NCBI RefSeq assembly: GCF_006517535.1 | Contig: NZ_VHQH01000036.1 | Location: forward strand, 467,577-531,576 | DNA: 64,000 bases | Source: Schumannella sp. 10F1B-5-1 | GTDB taxonomy: Bacteria; Actinomycetota; Actinomycetes; Actinomycetales; Microbacteriaceae | Direction: 5' to 3' | Program-made: the position numbers and the translations under genes | In this document: positions 30,938-39,621 of the stretch, in pieces | How positions within the stretch are numbered: position 1 is the stretch's first letter | Layout of the letters: every line of letters begins with the position of its first letter | The notes under the pieces: model-generated | The model's input: the letters and a program-made list of their open reading frames with translations, nothing else | Told to the model about the DNA's origin: nothing | Database searches by the model: none

Positions 30938-32680
30938 GTGAGCCTGATCGACCCGGGCGCCCCCGATCTGCTCGCCGGCCTCGACGAGCAGCAGCGTCTC
31001 GCCGCCGAGACCCTGCTGGGCCCCGTCTGCATCCTCGCGGGCGCCGGCACCGGCAAGACCCGCGCGATCACGCACCGCATCGCGCACGGGGTGCAGACCG
31101 GCGCCTACGCGCCGAACCGCGTCCTCGCGCTGACCTTCACGGCGCGCGCCGCCGGCGAGCTGCGCACCCGGCTGCGCGGGCTCGGCGCCGGGGGCGTCGC
31201 CGCGCGCACCTTCCACGCGGCCGCCCTCTCGCAGCTCAACTACTTCTGGCCGACGATCGCGGGCGGCCTGCCTCCGCGGGTGCTGCCGGGCAAGGCCGGC
31301 GTGCTGGCGCAGGCCTCCGAGCGGCTCAAGCTGCGACTCGACAAGGCGGCGCTGCGCGATGTCGCCGGCGAGATCGAGTGGCGCAAGGTCTCGGGCCTCA
31401 CCCTCGACGCCTACGAGCGGTCGGCGCACTCGCGTCCGCTGCCCGGCGGGCTCGGCGCGAGCGCCATGGTGAGCCTGCATCACGCCTACGAGACGCTGAA
31501 AGACGAGCAGCGGCGCATCGACTTCGAAGACGTGCTGCTCGTCATGGCCGGGATGCTCGACGCCGAACCCGCCGTCGCCGACGAGGTGCGCGGGCAGTAT
31601 CGCTTCTTCGTCGTCGACGAGTATCAGGACGTCTCGCCGCTGCAGCAGCGGCTGCTCGAGCTCTGGCTCGGTCCGCGCACCGATCTCTGCGTCGTCGGCG
31701 ACGCAAGCCAGACCATCTACTCCTTCGCCGGGGCGACGAGCGAGTACCTGCTCGGCTTCGGCGGCCGCTACGACGACGCGACGGTCGTGCGCCTCGAGAA
31801 TAACCACCGCTCCACCGGGTCGGTGCTCGATCTCGCGAACCGGCTGATGCGCGGTCGCCCGGGCGCGCTCGAGCTGCACCCGGCGACGCCCGCCGATCGC
31901 GGCGAGCCGCCCGTCGTCACCGAGCACGCGAACGACCGCGCCGAGGCCGACGCCGTGGCGGCGGAGGTGGCGGAGCAGCTCGCGGCGGGCATCCCGGCCG
32001 ACCGCGTGGCGGTGCTCTACCGGGTCAACGCGCAGAGCGCGGCCCTCGAGCAGGCGTTCTCGGCCCGCGGCATCGCGACCCGGGTGCTCGGCTCGTCGCG
32101 CTTCTTCGACCACCCCGCCGTGCAGCGCGCGATGCTCGAGCTGCGCAGCGTGTCGCAGACGCCCCGGCGCGAGCCGCTCTTCCAGTCGGTGAGCGATGTG
32201 CTGCAGAGCGCGGGGTGGACCCTCGAGCCGCCGAAGGCCGGTCCGGCCGAACGCGAGCGCTGGGAGCTCCTCAACGCGATCGTCGAGCTCGCCGACGCCG
32301 CACCGGACGGCACGACGCTGCGCGGCTTCGTCGACGAGCTGTTCGAGCGCCAGCAGGCGCAGCACGAGCCCGCGATCGCGGCGGTGACGCTCGCCACGCT
32401 GCACAGCGCGAAGGGCCTCGAATGGGATGCGGTGCACCTGATCGGCCTGAGCGAAGGACTGCTGCCGATCGTGCACGCGCGCGGCTTCGACGCGATCGAC
32501 GAGGAGCGGCGGCTGCTCTACGTCGGCATCACGCGGGCGCGGCGACAGCTCGGGCTGAGCTGGTCGGCATCGCCGGGGTCCGACGACACTCCGGGCCCGG
32601 GGCGTCGTCGTGCGCCCAGCCGCTTCCTGGACGAGCTGCGCAGCGGCATTCCGGGTGCGGCATCCAGGTCCGCTCGCTGA
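30938..32680 (+). CDS. uvrD2: UvrD2-like SF1 DNA helicase, short form
   Basis: A 580-residue protein with intact SF1A motifs: LDEQQRLAAE, GAGTGKTRAITHRIA, VVDEYQDVSPLQQRL, GDASQTIYSFAG, ATLHSAKGLEWDAVHL and VGITRARRQLGLSW. It ends shortly after PSRFLDELRS. Mycobacterial UvrD2 is about 700 residues and carries a C-terminal HRDC domain and tetracysteine motif, which are absent here. It is coupled to nudC (4-bp gap). Its last 152 bp are antisense to the cyclodehydratase-like gene. Role: 3'-5' unwinding in DNA repair. Confidence 0.88.
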   Translation: MSLIDPGAPDLLAGLDEQQRLAAETLLGPVCILAGAGTGKTRAITHRIAHGVQTGAYAPNRVLALTFTARAAGELRTRLRGLGAGGVAARTFHAAALSQLNYFWPTIAGGLPPRVLPGKAGVLAQASERLKLRLDKAALRDVAGEIEWRKVSGLTLDAYERSAHSRPLPGGLGASAMVSLHHAYETLKDEQRRIDFEDVLLVMAGMLDAEPAVADEVRGQYRFFVVDEYQDVSPLQQRLLELWLGPRTDLCVVGDASQTIYSFAGATSEYLLGFGGRYDDATVVRLENNHRSTGSVLDLANRLMRGRPGALELHPATPADRGEPPVVTEHANDRAEADAVAAEVAEQLAAGIPADRVAVLYRVNAQSAALEQAFSARGIATRVLGSSRFFDHPAVQRAMLELRSVSQTPRREPLFQSVSDVLQSAGWTLEPPKAGPAERERWELLNAIVELADAAPDGTTLRGFVDELFERQQAQHEPAIAAVTLATLHSAKGLEWDAVHLIGLSEGLLPIVHARGFDAIDEERRLLYVGITRARRQLGLSWSASPGSDDTPGPGRRRAPSRFLDELRSGIPGAASRSAR

Positions 32681-33473
32681 TCGCGCCGTCGCGGAGGTCG
32701 ACGCGCAGCTCGACGCCGCGCATCCGGCTCTCGTCGACGAGCGTCGATGCCACGATCCGTCCCGCGTGGGCGAGAGCGAGGGCCCGCGACAGCCCGTCCA
32801 TCCGCGGTGCCGGTCGATCGAGCAGCTGGGCGGCGAGGGCCGGCCAGGCGGGATCGTCGTCGACGCGGTGACGGTGCACGCAGTGCAGACACGCCGACGC
32901 TCCGGGCTGCACGAGCGGACCGATCACGAGCGTGTCGTCGGCGAGCACGATCGGCAGGTGCGGCACATCCCGCCGCAGCCAGTGCCCCGCGACGGCCGGG
33001 GGCACGATCCACGCGGCGAGCACCACGGCCAGCCGCGCATCGCCGGCACGCCCGGGCCGGGCGAGCAGGTCGCGCTCGTGCAGGGCCGAGGCGAGCTCGG
33101 CACCGAAGGGCAGCTCACCGAACAGCGCGGCCCGCTCCCGTCGCCGGGCAGGGCGCGATCCGTCCCGATCCGGCACCGATCGCGAGCCCGGCGCCGATCC
33201 CGGCCCCGGCGCTGCCGCACCGCCGGGCGCCGTCGAGAGCACCGCCGGGCCGAGCCGCCGCAGCATCTCGTCCGCGTCCGCGGCCGAGCCTCCAGCCTGC
33301 TCGGCGACGACCGCCAGCGCCGCCGGATCCGCGCCGCCGCGCAGGGCCTGGATCAGACGCTCCTCGACCCGGCCGACGGCGTCGAGACGCGCCACGACCC
33401 GCAGCGCACCGAGCTGCGCCGACTGCGGCGTGCGCCACAGCAGCGGGATGTCGGGGTCGAGCAGCAGCACCAT
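32529..33473 (-). CDS. Orphan TOMM-type cyclodehydratase/E1-like leader-binding protein
   Basis: A 314-residue protein. The C-terminal half resembles the ThiF/E1-like cyclodehydratase partner of azole-forming (TOMM) systems: PIVLADDTLVIGPLVQPG, then the zinc Cys pair CLHC (195, 198), and PHPECRC with Cys 276 and 278. The N-terminal 80 residues (MVLLLDPDIPLLW) fit a winged-helix peptide-clasp domain. No YcaO, dehydrogenase or precursor peptide gene is nearby. A related gene beside uvrD2 is recalled in other actinobacteria. ATG 33473 is chosen over the longer frame at 33536, which starts inside Arg/Pro-rich sequence. The 3' end overlaps uvrD2. Confidence 0.7.
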   Translation of the reverse strand: MVLLLDPDIPLLWRTPQSAQLGALRVVARLDAVGRVEERLIQALRGGADPAALAVVAEQAGGSAADADEMLRRLGPAVLSTAPGGAAAPGPGSAPGSRSVPDRDGSRPARRRERAALFGELPFGAELASALHERDLLARPGRAGDARLAVVLAAWIVPPAVAGHWLRRDVPHLPIVLADDTLVIGPLVQPGASACLHCVHRHRVDDDPAWPALAAQLLDRPAPRMDGLSRALALAHAGRIVASTLVDESRMRGVELRVDLRDGAISERTWMPHPECRCAARPGSGWAHDDAPGPECRRTPAMPTSSARAVAAPA

Positions 33474-33585
33474 GGCGCCATCCTGCGCCGAGCGGCGCAC
33501 GCGTGCGCCGAACCGTCCACAGGGCGGACCCGGCACAGCCCGGCCCGGCTACGCCCGGCCCAGCCGCCCGGGCGACGGCCACGCG

Positions 33586-34938
33586 CTACTCGGTCGGGCG
33601 CTCGCCCTCGTCGCCGAGCAGCTCCTCCAGGGCGCGGTCGACGTCGTCGTCCTGCTCGCCGAGTCCGCCGGTGAGCCGGGTCACGAGGAACGACGGGTCG
33701 TCGATGTCCTGGCTGCCGGGCAGGATGTCGGGGTGCGCCCACAGGGCGTCGCGCCCTTCCGATCCCACCGCATCCGTCACGGACTGCCACATCGCGGCCG
33801 CCTCACGCAGCCGGCGCGGGCGCAGCTCGAGTCCGACGAGCGTCGAGAACGCCGACTCGGCCGGGCCTCCGGTCGCGCGGCGGCGGCGCATCGTCTCGGC
33901 CAGCGCGTCGGCGCGGGGGAGGCGCGAGGTCGCCTGCAGGGTCACCACGTCGACCCAGCCCTCGATGAGGGCGAGCATCGTCTCGAGCCGGCCGAGCGCG
34001 GCCTGCTGCTCAGGCGACTTCGGCGGGATCAGCGCGCCGCTCGTCATCGCATCCCGCAGCTCCTCGGGGTTCGCCGGGTCGAAGTCGGCGGCCAGCTCCT
34101 GCAGCCGCTCGGTGTCGATGCGCACCCCGCGCGAGAACTCGGCGATCTGGGTCAGCAGATGCAGCCGCAGCCACTTGGCGTGCCGGAACAGCCGGGCGTG
34201 CGCCAGCTCGCGCACCGCGAGGTAGAGCGCGACCTGGTCGTCGGGGATGTCGAGGCCGCGGCCGAACTCATGCACGTTCTGCGTCACCAGGGCGGCCTGC
34301 GTGGTCTCGCCGTCGAGCAGCGGGATGCCGACGTCGCCGCCCGAGACGACCTCGGTCGAGAGGCGCCCGACGACCTGGCCGAGCTGCATCGCGAAGAGCG
34401 TGCCGCCGACGTTCCGCATGATGCGGCCGGCGCTCTGCGCCACGCCCTCCATGCCCGGGGTGTCGCCCATGCCCTCGTCGTCGAGCACCTGGGTGAGGGC
34501 CGTCGCGATCGAGTCGGCGACCGGGGCCGCGAGCTGCGACCAGACCGGCATCGTGCGCTTCACCCACTCGGTGCGGCTGAGCAGAGCCGGCTCGGCCGTC
34601 AGCGACGTGATCTCGGTGGCCTCGTCGAGCCACAGCGCCGCCACGTGCAGGGCCTGCTCGAGAGCCGAGCGCTCGCCGGGCGTCGACACCACGCTGCTGC
34701 GGGTGGCGAGCTGGGTCGCCTGCTCGACGCCGACGTTCCAGTCGATGCCGTCGGCCGAGTTCTGCAGGGCCTGCTGCAGCTGGCCGATCAGGCGGTTCAG
34801 CAGCTCCGGGTCCGACGGCAGGCCGGCCGCCGAGGCCAGCTTGGCGGGGTCGAGCTCGCCGCCTCCCGCGAGGAACTGCCGCAGCATCTCGCGGAACTCC
34901 TCATCGCCGGGATCGCTCGGGCGGGGTTCCTCAGACAT
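33586..34938 (-). CDS. Zinc-dependent metalloprotease (DUF2342 family)
   Basis: A 450-residue protein. YLAVRELAHARLFRHAKWLRLHL near residue 240 contains the HExxH-like site in the RExxHxRLF form typical of this actinobacterial family. QNVHEFGRGLDIPDDQV and EGWVDVVTLQA are further family words. Substrate and role are unknown. The gene order uvrD2, metalloprotease, PDZ-Lon protease, UPF0182 matches the Rv3198c to Rv3193c region of Mycobacterium as recalled. ATG 34938 follows TAGCGT by seven bases. Confidence 0.85.
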   Translation of the reverse strand: MSEEPRPSDPGDEEFREMLRQFLAGGGELDPAKLASAAGLPSDPELLNRLIGQLQQALQNSADGIDWNVGVEQATQLATRSSVVSTPGERSALEQALHVAALWLDEATEITSLTAEPALLSRTEWVKRTMPVWSQLAAPVADSIATALTQVLDDEGMGDTPGMEGVAQSAGRIMRNVGGTLFAMQLGQVVGRLSTEVVSGGDVGIPLLDGETTQAALVTQNVHEFGRGLDIPDDQVALYLAVRELAHARLFRHAKWLRLHLLTQIAEFSRGVRIDTERLQELAADFDPANPEELRDAMTSGALIPPKSPEQQAALGRLETMLALIEGWVDVVTLQATSRLPRADALAETMRRRRATGGPAESAFSTLVGLELRPRRLREAAAMWQSVTDAVGSEGRDALWAHPDILPGSQDIDDPSFLVTRLTGGLGEQDDDVDRALEELLGDEGERPTE

Positions 34939-34945
34939 GCCGACT

Positions 34946-34951
34946 ACGCTA
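34946..34951 (-). promoter_or_regulatory. -10 hexamer TAGCGT for the metalloprotease
   Basis: Seven-base spacer to ATG 34938 on the minus strand. Confidence 0.55.
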
Positions 34952-35081
34952 GCCTCCGCCTCGCCGGCCGAGCCGGGAGAACGGGGCTTTCCGGGCCGGT
35001 TCCCGTGCGCCCCTGGCGAACAGCAGAGGTGAGCGCGTCGGTCCTCCTCCTTCCCGCCACGAGATCCCCGAGACGGCGCGC

Positions 35082-36212
35082 ATGACCTTCCTCACCGACA
35101 CCCCCGCCCCGCCGATCGAGCCCGCGCCGCGGCGTCGCGCCCCCCGCTCGGTCGTCGTGGGCTGGGTGCTGCTGATCGTCGGCGTGATCGGCACGCTCGT
35201 GGTCGGCATGACCCCGGCGCCCTACGTGATCGAGCGACCGGGACCGGTCTACGACACCCTCGGCAGCCAGAAGGTCGACGGCAAGCAGACGCCCCTGATC
35301 TCGATCGACGGCGCGACGACCTACGACACCGACGGCCGCCTCGATCTGCTGACCGTCAACATCCTGGGCTCGCGCGAGCAGCAGCTGAACTGGGTGGATG
35401 TCGCCCTCGCCTGGTTCGACCCGGCCGAGGCCGTCGTGCCGCTCGAGACGATCTACCCCGAGGGCGTCAGCGACGACGAGGTCGATGAGCAGAGCCGGGT
35501 CGAGATGCAGAACTCGCAGCAGGAGGCCATCGCGGCCGCCCTGCGCAGCCTCGACTACCCGGTCACCGGCTCGGTCGAGATCGTCGGCACCAGCGAGGGC
35601 AGCCCCGCCGCCGGCAAGGTCAAGGACGGCGACGTCGTCATCTCGGCCGACGGCGAGCAGATCGGCGACCTGGATGCGCTGCGCGAGATCATCGCGAAGC
35701 ACGACGACGGCACGGCCGTGACCCTCGTGATCCGCCGCTCGGGCGTGGAGCGCACGGTCGAGATCGTGCCGGCCGCGGCGAAGGCCGCCGACGGCAGCGA
35801 CACCGTCGCGGTCGGCGTCTACACGAAGATCGACTACTCGTTCCCGATCGACGTCGAGCTGAAGCTCGACAAGGTCGGGGGCCCGAGCGCGGGCATGATG
35901 TTCGCCCTCGGCATCGTCGACAAGCTGACCCCGGGCGCGATGACGGGCGGCGAGCACATCGCGGGCACGGGCACGATCGACGCCGACGGCCAGGTCGGCG
36001 CGATCGGCGGCATCCGTCAGAAGATGTACGGCGCCGAGCGAGCCGGGGCGACGTGGTTCCTGGCTCCCGCCTCCAACTGCGACGAGGTGGTCGGCCACAT
36101 CCCCGACGGCCTCACCGTCTACTCGGTGAAGACCCTCCAGCAGGCCGAGACCGCCGTGGAGGCGATCTCGAGCGGGAAGGGACGCGCGGCGCTGCCGACC
36201 TGCGGCAGCTGA
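35082..36212 (+). CDS. PDZ-Lon (YlbL-like) membrane serine protease
   Basis: A 376-residue protein. One N-terminal membrane helix (residues 25-45) anchors an extracellular PDZ domain (about 165-235, with SPAAGKVKDGDVVISADGEQIG). A Lon-type Ser-Lys protease domain follows. The nucleophile lies in GGPSAGMMFAL near residue 265 and the Lys in GGIRQKMYGA near 312. YlbL of Bacillus degrades SOS-induced division inhibitors, and this gene is also surrounded by DNA-repair genes. ATG 35082 is the first start and no strong Shine-Dalgarno sequence is seen. Confidence 0.9.
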   Translation: MTFLTDTPAPPIEPAPRRRAPRSVVVGWVLLIVGVIGTLVVGMTPAPYVIERPGPVYDTLGSQKVDGKQTPLISIDGATTYDTDGRLDLLTVNILGSREQQLNWVDVALAWFDPAEAVVPLETIYPEGVSDDEVDEQSRVEMQNSQQEAIAAALRSLDYPVTGSVEIVGTSEGSPAAGKVKDGDVVISADGEQIGDLDALREIIAKHDDGTAVTLVIRRSGVERTVEIVPAAAKAADGSDTVAVGVYTKIDYSFPIDVELKLDKVGGPSAGMMFALGIVDKLTPGAMTGGEHIAGTGTIDADGQVGAIGGIRQKMYGAERAGATWFLAPASNCDEVVGHIPDGLTVYSVKTLQQAETAVEAISSGKGRAALPTCGS

Positions 36213-36298
36213 GCCGCAGCCGGGCCCGGGCGGCGTCGGCTCGGCGACGCGCCTGTCCGCCCCCGGCGATCTCGCAGAGACCGCCCGGCGTGCGCGCC

Positions 36299-36304
36299 TA
36301 GGAT
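36299..36304 (+). promoter_or_regulatory. Possible -10 hexamer TAGGAT for the UPF0182 gene
   Basis: The hexamer lies 52 bp before GTG 36357, and the leader contains AGGAG at 36345-36349. No clear -35 is visible. Confidence 0.35.
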
Positions 36305-36356
36305 CGGAGCACGCCGCGGCGTCTCGGCACCGGCGCACACCCACAGGAGCACTCTC

Positions 36357-39281
36357 GTGACCGCCACTGCACCCCGGCCTGCTCGCTCTCGACTGCGCGG
36401 CACGATCGCGATCGCCGCCGTCATCCTCGCGGTGATCGTCGTCGCGTTCTTCGCGTTCGCGAGCCTCTACAGCGACTTCCTCTGGTTCGACCAGCTCGGC
36501 TACCAGAACGTGCTCACGACCCAGTGGATCGCCACGGTCGTGATGTTCCTCGTCGGCTTCCTCGGCATGGCGGTCCCGGTGTTCGTCAGCGTGCAGATCG
36601 CCTTCCGCGCGCGCCCCGTCTACGCCAAGCTCAGCGCCCAGCTCGACCGCTACCAGCAGGTCATCGAGCCGCTGCGCCGTCTCGCCATGTTCGGCGTGCC
36701 GGCCGTGCTCGGCCTGTTCATGGGCGTCTCGACCTCGATGCGCTGGCAGACCGTGCTCGAGTACCTCAACCGCACCTCCTTCGGCGTGAAGGATCCGCAG
36801 TTCGGCCTCGACAACTCGTTCTACGTCTTCGAGCTGCCCTTCTACCACGGCATCCTCGGCTACGCGTCGGCGGCCGTGATCGTCGCCGGCATCGCGATGC
36901 TCGCGACCCACTACCTCTACGGCGGCATCCGCGTCGGCAACCGCGAGGTGCGCATCACGCGGGCTGCGCGCGTGCAGATCGCCGTGACCGCCGCGGTGTT
37001 CCTGCTGCTGCAGGGCGTCAGCATCTACTTCGACCAGTTCTCGACGCTCACCGATTCGCGCGGCGTCAGCAACCTGTTCACGGGTGCGACCTTCGCCGAC
37101 GTCAACGCGGTCATCCCGGGCAAGCTCATCCTGGCGATCGCCTTCGCCATCGTCACCATGCTCTGCATCGTCACCGCGGTGATCGGCCGCTGGCGTCTGC
37201 CGATCATCGGCACCGGCTTGCTCGTCGTGGCCAGCCTGGTCATCGGCACCGTCTACCCGGCGCTGATCCAGCGCTTCCAGGTCGAGCCGAGCGAGCAGGC
37301 GCTCGAGCAGGAGTACATCGAGCGCAACATCACAGCGACGCAGGATGCGTACAACATCTCGGGCATCGACACGGTCGCCTACCAGGCGACGACGGATGCG
37401 ACTCAGGGCGCGCTGCGAGAAGACGCCGACACCACCGCGAGCATCCGCCTCATCGACCCGAACGTGATCAGCCCCACCTTCTCGCAGCTCGAGCAGGTGC
37501 AGCAGTACTACCAGTTCCAGTCGCAGCTCGACGTCGACCGCTACACGATCGACGGCAAGACGCAGGACACCGTGATCGCGGTGCGCGAGCTCGACCAGAA
37601 GAATCAGAGCGCCGGCGGCTGGATCAACGACACGGTCGTCTACACGCACGGCTACGGTGTCGTCGCCGCCTACGGCAACCAGCGCGAGGACAGCGGCGAG
37701 CCGAAGTTCATCGAGTCGGGCATCCCGACCACCGGACAGCTGGGCGAGTACGAGCCGCGCATCTACTTCGGCGAGTCGTCGCCGTCGTACTCGATCGTGG
37801 GCGCCTCGGAGGACGCCAAGCCGGTCGAGATCGACTACCCCGCCAGCGACAAGGACGACGACAGCGCCGCCCGCAAGTACACCTACCAGGGCGACGGCGG
37901 CCCGAAGCTCGACAACGCCTTCAAGCAGCTGATCTACGCGATGAAGTTCGGCTCGGAGCAGATCCTGCTCTCGAACTACGTCACGAAGGACTCGCAGATC
38001 CTCTACAACCGCGACCCGCTGCAGCGTGTCAAACAGGTCGCGCCCTACCTGACGCTCGACAGCGACGCCTACCCGGCGGTCGTCGACGGACGGGTGCTCT
38101 GGATCGTCGACGGCTACACGACCACCGCCGACTACCCCTACTCGCAGACCGAGCAGCTCTCGTCGGCCATCGCCGACACGAACACGCCTCAGCCCGAGTA
38201 CGCGCTCGACGACGTCAACTACATCCGCAACAGCGTCAAGGCCACAGTCGACGCCTACAGCGGCAAGGTGACGCTCTACGCCTGGGACGACAAGGACCCG
38301 CTGCTGCAGACCTGGGGCAAGATCTTCCCCGGCACCCTGACCTCGCAGAGCAAGATGAGCGAGCAGCTGCTCGAGCACGTCCGCTACCCCGAGGACATGT
38401 TCAAGATGCAGCGCTCGATCCTCGAGACGTATCACGTGACGAACCCGAACACCTGGTTCTCGCGCGACGATCAGTGGACGACGCCGAACGACCCGACCTC
38501 CGACGAGGACAAGAAGCAGCCGCCCTACTACCTGACGATGAAGGTGCCGGGAACTGACAAGTCGGCGTTCACGCTGTACTCCACGTTCATCCCGGCCTCG
38601 ACATCCAGCGAGTCGCGCAGCGTGCTCAAGGGCTATCTGACGGCGAACGCCGACTACGGACCGGACTACGGCAAGCTCACCCTGCTCACGCTGCCGAAGC
38701 AGGATACGGTGCCCGGCCCCGGTCAGGTGCAGAACACCTTCAACACCTCTGACGACGTCGCACCGCAGATCAGCCTCCTGAAGCGCGGCAACACGGATGT
38801 GCGGCTCGGCAACCTGCTGACGGTGCCGGTCGGCGGCGGCCTCCTCTACGTGCAGCCGGTGTACGTCGAGTCGACGACCGGCACGAAGTACCCGCTGCTG
38901 CGCAAGGTGATCGTCGGCTTCGGCGACCAGGTGGCGTTCGAGGACACCCTCGATCAGGCCCTGGATGCGCTGTTCGGCGGCGACTCGGGAGCCTCGGCCG
39001 GCGACACCGGCGTGCAACCCGGTGACGGCACCGATACCGGGGACGGAACCGACACCGGCGGCGACACCGGCGGCGACACGGGCTCGGGCGGCGACACCGG
39101 AACCGGCACGGGAACCGGAACCGCCGACGAGGCCGCGGTGAAGGCCGCCCTCGCCGACTACCAGGCCGCGCTCGACAAGCGCACTCAGGCCTACGCCGAC
39201 GGCGACCTGGTCGCCGCCGCCGAGGCCGACAAGGAGATGCAGTCGGCCGTCGAGCGGGCGATCGCCGCGTCGGGGGAGTAG
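36357..39281 (+). CDS. UPF0182 (DUF3488-independent) large membrane protein
   Basis: A 974-residue protein with seven predicted membrane helices in the first 310 residues (SLYSDFLWFDQLGYQNVL after helix 1 is a family hallmark). A large extracellular domain up to about residue 890 follows. The C-terminus is low in complexity (repeats of GDTGG, GDGTDTG and TGTG), then has an Ala-rich charged helix. The function is unknown, and the Rv3193c homologue occupies the same relative position. GTG 36357 has AGGAG eight bases upstream. Confidence 0.9.
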   Translation: MTATAPRPARSRLRGTIAIAAVILAVIVVAFFAFASLYSDFLWFDQLGYQNVLTTQWIATVVMFLVGFLGMAVPVFVSVQIAFRARPVYAKLSAQLDRYQQVIEPLRRLAMFGVPAVLGLFMGVSTSMRWQTVLEYLNRTSFGVKDPQFGLDNSFYVFELPFYHGILGYASAAVIVAGIAMLATHYLYGGIRVGNREVRITRAARVQIAVTAAVFLLLQGVSIYFDQFSTLTDSRGVSNLFTGATFADVNAVIPGKLILAIAFAIVTMLCIVTAVIGRWRLPIIGTGLLVVASLVIGTVYPALIQRFQVEPSEQALEQEYIERNITATQDAYNISGIDTVAYQATTDATQGALREDADTTASIRLIDPNVISPTFSQLEQVQQYYQFQSQLDVDRYTIDGKTQDTVIAVRELDQKNQSAGGWINDTVVYTHGYGVVAAYGNQREDSGEPKFIESGIPTTGQLGEYEPRIYFGESSPSYSIVGASEDAKPVEIDYPASDKDDDSAARKYTYQGDGGPKLDNAFKQLIYAMKFGSEQILLSNYVTKDSQILYNRDPLQRVKQVAPYLTLDSDAYPAVVDGRVLWIVDGYTTTADYPYSQTEQLSSAIADTNTPQPEYALDDVNYIRNSVKATVDAYSGKVTLYAWDDKDPLLQTWGKIFPGTLTSQSKMSEQLLEHVRYPEDMFKMQRSILETYHVTNPNTWFSRDDQWTTPNDPTSDEDKKQPPYYLTMKVPGTDKSAFTLYSTFIPASTSSESRSVLKGYLTANADYGPDYGKLTLLTLPKQDTVPGPGQVQNTFNTSDDVAPQISLLKRGNTDVRLGNLLTVPVGGGLLYVQPVYVESTTGTKYPLLRKVIVGFGDQVAFEDTLDQALDALFGGDSGASAGDTGVQPGDGTDTGDGTDTGGDTGGDTGSGGDTGTGTGTGTADEAAVKAALADYQAALDKRTQAYADGDLVAAAEADKEMQSAVERAIAASGE

Positions 39282-39326
39282 CCCGCATCGTTCACCCCGT
39301 GGTCATGAGCACCCCGCGACCCGTGT

Positions 39327-39332
39327 TAGGCT
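39327..39332 (+). promoter_or_regulatory. -10 hexamer TAGGCT for the initiator tRNA
   Basis: It lies 11 bp upstream of the mature tRNA 5' end. No convincing -35 was found. Confidence 0.5.
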
Positions 39333-39343
39333 CGTTCATGCAC

Positions 39344-39420
39344 CGCGGGGTGGAGCAGTTCGGTAGCTCGCTGGGCTCATAACCCAGAGGTCGCAGGTTC
39401 AAATCCTGTCCCCGCAACCA
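39344..39420 (+). tRNA. Initiator tRNA-fMet (CAT anticodon)
   Basis: A 77-nt cloverleaf with genome-encoded CCA at 39418-39420. The acceptor stem has the C1-A72 mismatch (CGCGGGG against CCCCGCA) that formylase and initiation require. The anticodon stem carries the three G-C pairs (GGG-CTCATAA-CCC) found in initiators. The T-loop is GGTTCAAATCC. It is followed directly by a terminator and by the module proposed as acquired. Confidence 0.97.
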
Positions 39421-39428
39421 AGAGATAA

Positions 39429-39453
39429 GGGCCCCAGTCGTCGACTGGGGCCC
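39429..39453 (+). terminator. Rho-independent terminator of tRNA-fMet
   Basis: An 11-bp stem (GGGCCCCAGTC at 39429-39439, GACTGGGGCCC at 39443-39453) with a 3-base loop is followed by TTTCGTTT. Confidence 0.92.
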
Positions 39454-39621
39454 TTTCGTTTCGCGAATGACGACAACTCTGGCTACAGCGCGTTGAGGCG
39501 TGATCGGTTCGTGCCCAGGCTCCAAGTCTCGTTCTCGAATCGACGCGGATTCGTGCGGGAGCGGTGACGCGTTCCTCGCCGGAATGCTTCCACCACGGGG
39601 TTCCCCGCTCACCCGCGACCC

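Noticed and set aside
34944-39017. 1357-codon open frame on the minus strand opposite the PDZ-Lon and UPF0182 genes
   Set aside because: It has no recognisable domain, is rich in Arg, Asp, Gly and Val from shadow coding, and spans two well-supported genes and their gap.
38985-39120. Repeat-rich stretch of GACACCGGCGGC units
   Set aside because: It encodes the low-complexity Gly/Asp/Thr tail of the UPF0182 protein, is in frame and needs no separate explanation.
39292-39612. 106-codon minus-strand frame across the tRNA containing GQDLNLRPLGYEPSELPNCSTPR
   Set aside because: This is the well-known false protein produced by reading the antisense strand of a tRNA gene; the tRNA explains the sequence.
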